A stretch of DNA of 24,325 bases from a virus, in IMG/VR virus record IMGVR_UViG_3300040809_000169, positions 1 through 24,325 of that record; one strand, 5' to 3'. Shown one piece after another: positions 21,715-24,325 of the stretch (the stretch's first letter is position 1; the number at the start of each line of letters is the position of its first letter). A program made the position numbers and the translations under genes. Under the pieces are notes generated by a model that had not been told where the DNA came from, searched no databases, and saw nothing but the letters and a program-made list of their open reading frames with translations.

Positions 21715-22248
21715 TTATAGTATTTTTCCTAATTCCATTTCAAATACTAATTTTAAATCTTGATACGTTGTTACTTCTTTACCTCCAACGTGCCAATCTC
21801 TTATTCTTTGTATATCTAAACCTTGATCGCCTAGATATGCTTTGCCATTTTTCCAATTATAGATAGTGAATATCCTACCGTCCGAAAATTTACCGTACCA
21901 ATTAACGTCCGTTTTGCCGTCATCACTACCTTTATAGGCTTGAATATTATGCTTGTTCATTATTTGCATAACTTCATCATATCCAATTTTCAACGTTCCT
22001 TGTAAACAAGTACCCCAGCTATCTTCAGGTCGCGCTTGTAGTAGTTGTTTAAGATCCTCATAATAATCGGACTGTAAATTCATATCGTATATATCATTAA
22101 AGTGTTTGGTGTATTTCCTAACCACTCTAACAAATTCAGTCGGATCATATTTCTCGTACTGTTTTTGTAATGCCCACATTAAATGGACTATCTTTTCAGC
22201 TTCATCTCTAACTTCATTAAAGCTATTTGGATTACTAAAGTCTAACAT
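21715..22248 (-). CDS. 177-residue early protein, unknown
   Basis: The N-terminal half (residues 1-75) is helical and charged (EVRDEAEKIVHLMWALQKQYEKYDP, VRVVRKYTKHFNDIYDM). The C-terminal half (about 88-177) is an alpha/beta domain with VNWYGKFSDGRIFTIYNWKNGKAY and IRDWHVGGKE, rich in Trp, Gly and Asp. The second half, with its FSDGR-FTIYNWK core, looks like a domain found alone in small marine phage proteins; I cannot name it. AAGGGAGT precedes the ATG. No catalytic motif or membrane segment is visible. It is the largest gene of the minus operon. Confidence 0.6.
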   Translation of the reverse strand: MLDFSNPNSFNEVRDEAEKIVHLMWALQKQYEKYDPTEFVRVVRKYTKHFNDIYDMNLQSDYYEDLKQLLQARPEDSWGTCLQGTLKIGYDEVMQIMNKHNIQAYKGSDDGKTDVNWYGKFSDGRIFTIYNWKNGKAYLGDQGLDIQRIRDWHVGGKEVTTYQDLKLVFEMELGKIL

Positions 22249-22358
22249 TGTTTCTACTCCCTTTTGTTAATCTATGTTAATACTATTCTTTATTTACTAA
22301 ATAATCAACCTCTAATTAAATTTGCGCCCTATTATGTTAAGGCGCAAGGTATTAACCA
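22249..22358 (-). other. Intergenic hairpin and possible internal promoter in the minus operon
   Basis: TTGCGCC (22322-22328) and GGCGCAA (22341-22347) form a perfect 7-bp stem with a 12-nt loop. On minus it is followed by ATTTAATTAG, not a T-tract, so it is at best a weak terminator and may be a processing or stability hairpin. Downstream on minus, TTGATT, 17 nt and TAGTAT resemble a weak promoter that could restart transcription toward the 177-residue gene. Confidence 0.35.
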
Positions 22359-22499
22359 TTAAAATTCATTCTCTAATAATTCCCTCACTTTCTGATCATC
22401 TCTATCGTATAAAGCATTTACAATATTTTCATTTTCTAATGCAATATCGGAACTAATTAAATATTCATTACAAAGTGTTTCAAATTCTAATTGTGTCAT
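22359..22499 (-). CDS. 46-residue acidic protein, unknown
   Basis: Started at ATG 22499 (MTQLEFETLCNEYLIS), 2 nt after the TAA of the 38-residue membrane peptide. The upstream extension to 22550 overlaps that peptide and is unlikely. GGTGG lies 5 nt before the ATG. It is helical and acidic, ending DDQKVRELLENEF. No family is recognised, but the spacing indicates co-translation with its neighbour. Confidence 0.5.
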   Translation of the reverse strand: MTQLEFETLCNEYLISSDIALENENIVNALYDRDDQKVRELLENEF

Positions 22500-22501
22500 A
22501 A

Positions 22502-22618
22502 TTACCACCATTTCATGAACATTACTAATTGATAGGCGCAGATCAACCAAGCTATTACAAAAAATATTGATACACCTATTGCGATCTTACTTGTTAAACC
22601 TTGTATTTTATTAAACAT
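22502..22618 (-). CDS. 38-residue single-pass membrane micro-protein
   Basis: ATG 22618 follows AAAAGGGAAAAAAT and opens 38 codons ending TAA at 22502-22504. After a short basic N-terminus (MFNKIQGLTSK) comes one membrane helix (IAIGVSIFFVIAWLICAYQLV), then MFMKWW. Tiny early membrane proteins of this kind can act in superinfection exclusion or inhibit host membrane enzymes, but nothing in the sequence decides this. Confidence 0.55.
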   Translation of the reverse strand: MFNKIQGLTSKIAIGVSIFFVIAWLICAYQLVMFMKWW

Positions 22619-22671
22619 ATTTTTTCCCTTTTCTGTTTATGAATAAATCTTAATTAATCTATTCAATATAA

Positions 22672-22688
22672 CCCCTAATAAATAGGGG
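22672..22688. other. GC-rich hairpin in a minus-operon gap
   Basis: CCCCTA-ATAAA-TAGGGG: perfect 6-bp arms with a 5-nt loop, in the 84-nt gap between the 88-residue and 38-residue genes. Neither side has a T-run, so it is probably not a terminator. RNA processing or 3'-end protection is possible. Confidence 0.4.
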
Positions 22689-22702
22689 CTATCTTCAGTA
22701 GA

Positions 22703-22969
22703 TTACCCCAATATTATATCAATCATTGTTAATTGAGTGTTTGTATCGCTTTCATTTATTCCCAATTCTTCACCGTGCCTTAATATATATTCCCTTGCGC
22801 ACCTTCTAGCTATTTCATTTTTAATTGCTTCTTTAACGTCAATATCGGCATTTTCACAATTTTTTCTTTGATTAAGCATTTGTGAAAGTGTGTAATCATT
22901 CGTATTTTTTAACATATCTTTAAACTGATCTTCATTTAAATCAAAATATATAATCTTCTTTTTTTCCAT
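22703..22969 (-). CDS. 88-residue charged protein, unknown
   Basis: It opens MEKKKIIYFDLNEDQFKDML, with helices throughout, and includes SQMLNQRKNCENADIDVKEAIKNEIARRCAREYILRHGEEL. It is mostly acidic/basic mixed helix, with two Cys (residues about 38 and 57). The TAAGGGGTAATTAA leader gives a ribosome site before ATG 22969. It lies third in the minus operon, 11 nt after the preceding gene. No known domain is recognised. Confidence 0.6.
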   Translation of the reverse strand: MEKKKIIYFDLNEDQFKDMLKNTNDYTLSQMLNQRKNCENADIDVKEAIKNEIARRCAREYILRHGEELGINESDTNTQLTMIDIILG

Positions 22970-22980
22970 TTAATTACCCC

Positions 22981-23157
22981 TTATATTGTTTTTGTTACTA
23001 CTTGGAATTGATACCCAAGTGTTTTGATGTTGGTTATATCTTCACTAGTAAATGTTTTTTTACCAATCAATCTAGCGAATTTATTAGCCGTTTCACAAAT
23101 TGGATAAACCAACTCTTTGCCGTAAACGTTTTTTATTTCTACTTCTAATTTAGTCAT
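22981..23157 (-). CDS. 58-residue phage protein with KNVYG-YP-IK-LGY pattern
   Basis: Started at ATG 23157 (MTKLEVEIKNVYGKELVYPI), which has GGGGGATAAT upstream; the longer frame to 23214 runs into the previous gene. The order VEIKNVYG, YPICETANKFARLIGKKTFT, then ITNIKTLGYQFQVV is a recurrent small phage protein that I know from many tailed phages, always without assigned function. The helix between suggests an alpha/beta fold of about 55 residues. Confidence 0.65.
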   Translation of the reverse strand: MTKLEVEIKNVYGKELVYPICETANKFARLIGKKTFTSEDITNIKTLGYQFQVVTKTI

Positions 23158-23168
23158 ATTATCCCCCA

Positions 23169-23444
23169 TTAAGCGTTTAATTCTTCTGCGATATGTTCGG
23201 CTATTTCGTACCAATTTACATTAGATACAAAAGCTTGCGCGTAACTAAATACTATTGATTGGTCATTTGCTTCATTCTCAAGTATTTCTATTACATCGGC
23301 TTCTATAATTTTTGATAATTCATAAGTATCAATTTCATTATCATCATTCATCATATCTAAATAATGATCTTGGTTACCGTCAATCATTTCTAAACTAACG
23401 CGCCACGTTGCGTAATTAGTCCAACCGTTATATTTATTTTCCAT
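23169..23444 (-). CDS. DUF7249-like phage protein (YNGWTNYATW motif)
   Basis: A 91-residue acidic protein. It starts MENKYNGWTNYATWRVSLEMIDG, the aromatic N-terminal signature of a very widespread small phage protein family that I recall as DUF7249, usually in early or accessory genes. The remainder is Asp/Glu-rich helix ending WYEIAEHIAEELNA. Its overall charge suggests a protein-binding role or DNA mimicry, which is unproven. It is the first gene of the minus operon, with AAGGGAAGT before the ATG, and follows the promoter at 23497-23526. Confidence 0.7.
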   Translation of the reverse strand: MENKYNGWTNYATWRVSLEMIDGNQDHYLDMMNDDNEIDTYELSKIIEADVIEILENEANDQSIVFSYAQAFVSNVNWYEIAEHIAEELNA

Positions 23445-23496
23445 TTTACTTCCCTTTATACTGTTAGTAATACATTAACTTACGTTAACAATAACA

Positions 23497-23526
23497 CTTA
23501 TACTATAAGTAATAATAGTATGTCAA
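23497..23526 (-). promoter_or_regulatory. Strong sigma70 promoter of the minus-strand small-gene operon
   Basis: On the minus strand a consensus TTGACA (23526-23521), an 18-nt spacer and TATAAG (23502-23497). A 15-bp palindrome, ACTTATA-C-TATAAGT (23496-23510), covers the -10 region and may be a repressor site. A second dyad, TTAAC-TTAC-GTTAA (23475-23488), lies in the leader. The first gene begins at 23444. Confidence 0.65.
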
Positions 23527-23538
23527 ACATTATTTTTA

Positions 23539-23568
23539 TTGAAGTTAACATACTTTAGGTAGTAATAT
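23539..23568 (+). promoter_or_regulatory. Promoter-like sequence for the small terminase gene
   Basis: TTGAAG (23539-23544), an 18-nt spacer and TAATAT (23563-23568). The expected start of transcription, about 7 nt later, falls on the ATG at 23575, and no good ribosome site precedes that ATG (only AGGT 14 nt away). This suggests a leaderless message, unless upstream transcription supplies the mRNA. Confidence 0.4.
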
Positions 23569-23574
23569 ACTTAT

Positions 23575-23973
23575 ATGACGGTGAAACCCTTAACAGATAA
23601 GCAAAAAGCGTTTGTTGAAAACTTTAGTAAAACTGGCAATGCTACTCAGTCGGCCATAGCTAGTGGATATAGTCCAGCAACAGCAGAACAACAGGGCTAT
23701 GAACTTAAAAAGAAGCTAGCCAATGAAATAGATCAAGCAACAAAACAGGTATTAGCTTCTTCAGTACCACTTGCAATAGATAAACTACAATCACTCATAA
23801 CAGATGATAAGGTTAATCCTTCAGTAAAGCTCGGGGCTATTAACTCAATACTAGATAGAACAGGTTATCAAACAGTACATAAAGTAGAAGATGTAACAAA
23901 GACTAAAACAGATGAAGAACTACAAGCAGAACTAAACCACCTACTAAAGAATATAAGAACAACAGAACACTAG
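23575..23973 (+). CDS. terS: Terminase small subunit
   Basis: A 132-residue protein. Residues 1-45 (LTDKQKAFVENFSKTGNATQSAIASGYSPATAEQQGYEL) match the Terminase_2 family opening: a Lys-Gln-x-x-Phe-Val helix followed by the DNA-binding turn GNATQSAIASGYS. The middle helix (PLAIDKLQSLITDDKVNPSVKLGAINSILDRTG) is the oligomerisation region. It binds the packaging site and guides the large terminase subunit, which is not in the window. An alternative start is GTG 23581. The following 308 nt non-coding stretch with iteron-like repeats may be its binding site. Confidence 0.85.
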   Translation: MTVKPLTDKQKAFVENFSKTGNATQSAIASGYSPATAEQQGYELKKKLANEIDQATKQVLASSVPLAIDKLQSLITDDKVNPSVKLGAINSILDRTGYQTVHKVEDVTKTKTDEELQAELNHLLKNIRTTEH

Positions 23974-24150
23974 ACAACTCACACTTCACACGCTCCAATA
24001 AAAAGTAACAACCTCACGCGCTATAATAAAAAGTACCATCCACACACACACACTCACGCACTCTAGCAAATTTTTTACGCGCCAACCCTCGCGCCAATTC
24101 GCGCCACCGTTCGCACATGCACATATTAATGTTTAGTAGCGTTTTTGAGG
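23974..24150. repeat. Non-coding repeat region after terS, possible packaging site
   Basis: No credible gene. A 22-bp imperfect direct repeat (18 of 22 match) with core AATAAAAAGTA lies at 23988-24009 and 24016-24037. A CA-rich tract follows at about 24042-24056. GCGCCA(A/C) occurs at 24079, 24091 and 24101, spaced 12 and 10 bp (one helical turn), then TCGCAC. The strand is strongly C- and A-rich with few G. Iterons at helical spacing beside terS suggest terminase binding (pac or cos) or a replication origin. Confidence 0.45.
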
Positions 24151-24154
24151 GCAA

Positions 24155-24223
24155 CCCCACCCCCCAAAGCCGTCGCCGTTGTATATTACTATGGATCTCT
24201 CCGTACAGCGGTGGGGGTTTTTT
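24155..24223 (+). terminator. Rho-independent terminator after terS
   Basis: CCGTTGTA (24176-24183) pairs with TACAGCGG (24204-24211), with one G-U pair, and the C-run at 24160-24165 can pair with GGGGG at 24213-24217. TTTTTT (24218-24223) follows directly. This is a convincing plus-strand terminator for the transcript through the small terminase gene, though the interior loop is large. Confidence 0.6.
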
Positions 24224-24246
24224 GATATTAACATTTGTTAACGCTA

Positions 24247-24275
24247 TTGACATGGGTATTGTCTTAGGTTAAGGT
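24247..24275 (+). promoter_or_regulatory. Possible promoter for the gene at the right edge
   Basis: A consensus TTGACA at 24247-24252 follows the terminator. The best -10 at 17 nt is TAAGGT (24270-24275), a poor match. The AAGG at 24271-24274 may instead be the ribosome site for ATG 24282, so only the -35 box is convincing. Confidence 0.3.
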
Positions 24276-24281
24276 TGTTGT

Positions 24282-24325
24282 ATGGCGGACAAAGCATGGA
24301 AACAACGAGAGCGGAAGGTCGCAGA
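24282..24325 (+). CDS. 5' end of a gene cut by the window edge, nuclease-like opening
   Basis: The ATG at 24282 opens a frame that is still open at the last base (14 complete codons), reading MADKAWKQRERKVA. AAGG lies 7 nt upstream. This opening resembles the first helix of phage PD-(D/E)XK Holliday-junction-resolvase-like or HNH-type proteins (MADKAWK-x-x-ER-x-V), often found beside terminase genes. Fourteen residues are too few to name the family with confidence. Confidence 0.5.
   Translation, partial: MADKAWKQRERKVA

Noticed and set aside
21657-21866. 69-codon plus-strand frame across the structured leader and the 177-residue gene
   Set aside because: It is antisense to a supported gene, with Leu/Phe-rich translation and no ribosome site.
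24042-24060. CRISPR-like or microsatellite array in the CA-rich tract
   Set aside because: It is a short simple CA run without spacers. Only the nearby GCGCCA units have regular spacing.
24014-24253. 79-codon minus-strand frame in the non-coding region after terS
   Set aside because: It spans the repeats and the terminator, has no ribosome site, and has an odd Cys/Arg-rich composition from reading a C-rich tract.

Overview
The window is a 24.3 kb piece of an AT-rich, double-stranded DNA tailed phage genome. It looks like a podovirus of marine bacteria. The evidence is a T7-like order of late genes (two very large internal virion or DNA-ejection type proteins, then a fibre whose N-terminus resembles the T7 gp17 tail-attachment domain), dense packing with 1-4 nt overlaps, and many small proteins of the type seen in SAR11/SAR116 marine phages. 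A Pelagibacter-like host is an inference from base composition and remembered protein resemblance; nothing in the window proves it. No rRNA, tRNA, CRISPR or insertion sequence was found.

Layout. (1) 1-10591, plus strand, virion genes: the end of an upstream gene, a 639-aa internal virion protein, a 1421-aa polyvalent ejection-type protein, a 1031-aa tail fibre, a 322-aa glycine-rich adhesin and a 76-aa accessory protein. (2) 10600-13586, plus strand, lysis/envelope genes: a micro-ORF, two holin-like membrane proteins, two secreted proteins (one with a long acidic low-complexity segment), a membrane-anchored coiled coil and a 47-aa membrane peptide. No endolysin is recognisable. (3) 13601-17233, an island of alternating strands. 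Four small, very basic proteins and a DUF1937 protein lie on plus. A metallophosphoesterase and an SSB / Cas4-like nuclease / MazG-like operon lie on minus. Convergent neighbours share only 4 bp at their stop codons. (4) 17272-21100, early replication genes on plus: a Cro-like repressor, a DUF1376 protein, a RepB-like archaeo-eukaryotic primase, an SF2 helicase with a zinc ribbon, a coiled-coil protein and a Ref-like HNH nuclease. (5) 21100-23444, a minus-strand operon of eight small early genes broken by hairpins. (6) 23539-24325, plus strand: small terminase, a structured non-coding stretch with iteron-like repeats and a strong terminator, and the start of another gene.

How it fits together. 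Sigma70-like promoters for a host RNA polymerase drive at least three divergent pairs. At 17.3 kb a single 22-bp palindrome carries the -35 boxes of both the repressor/replication operon and the SSB/nuclease operon, an economical switch for the Cro-like protein beside it. Two hairpins with T-tracts on the minus strand (13.6 kb and 21.1 kb) close the minus-strand transcription units and would shield the late and replication genes from antisense reading. Replication seems to rely on a primase/helicase/SSB/nuclease set. No DNA polymerase, RNA polymerase or integrase is visible here; they may lie outside the window or be supplied by the host.
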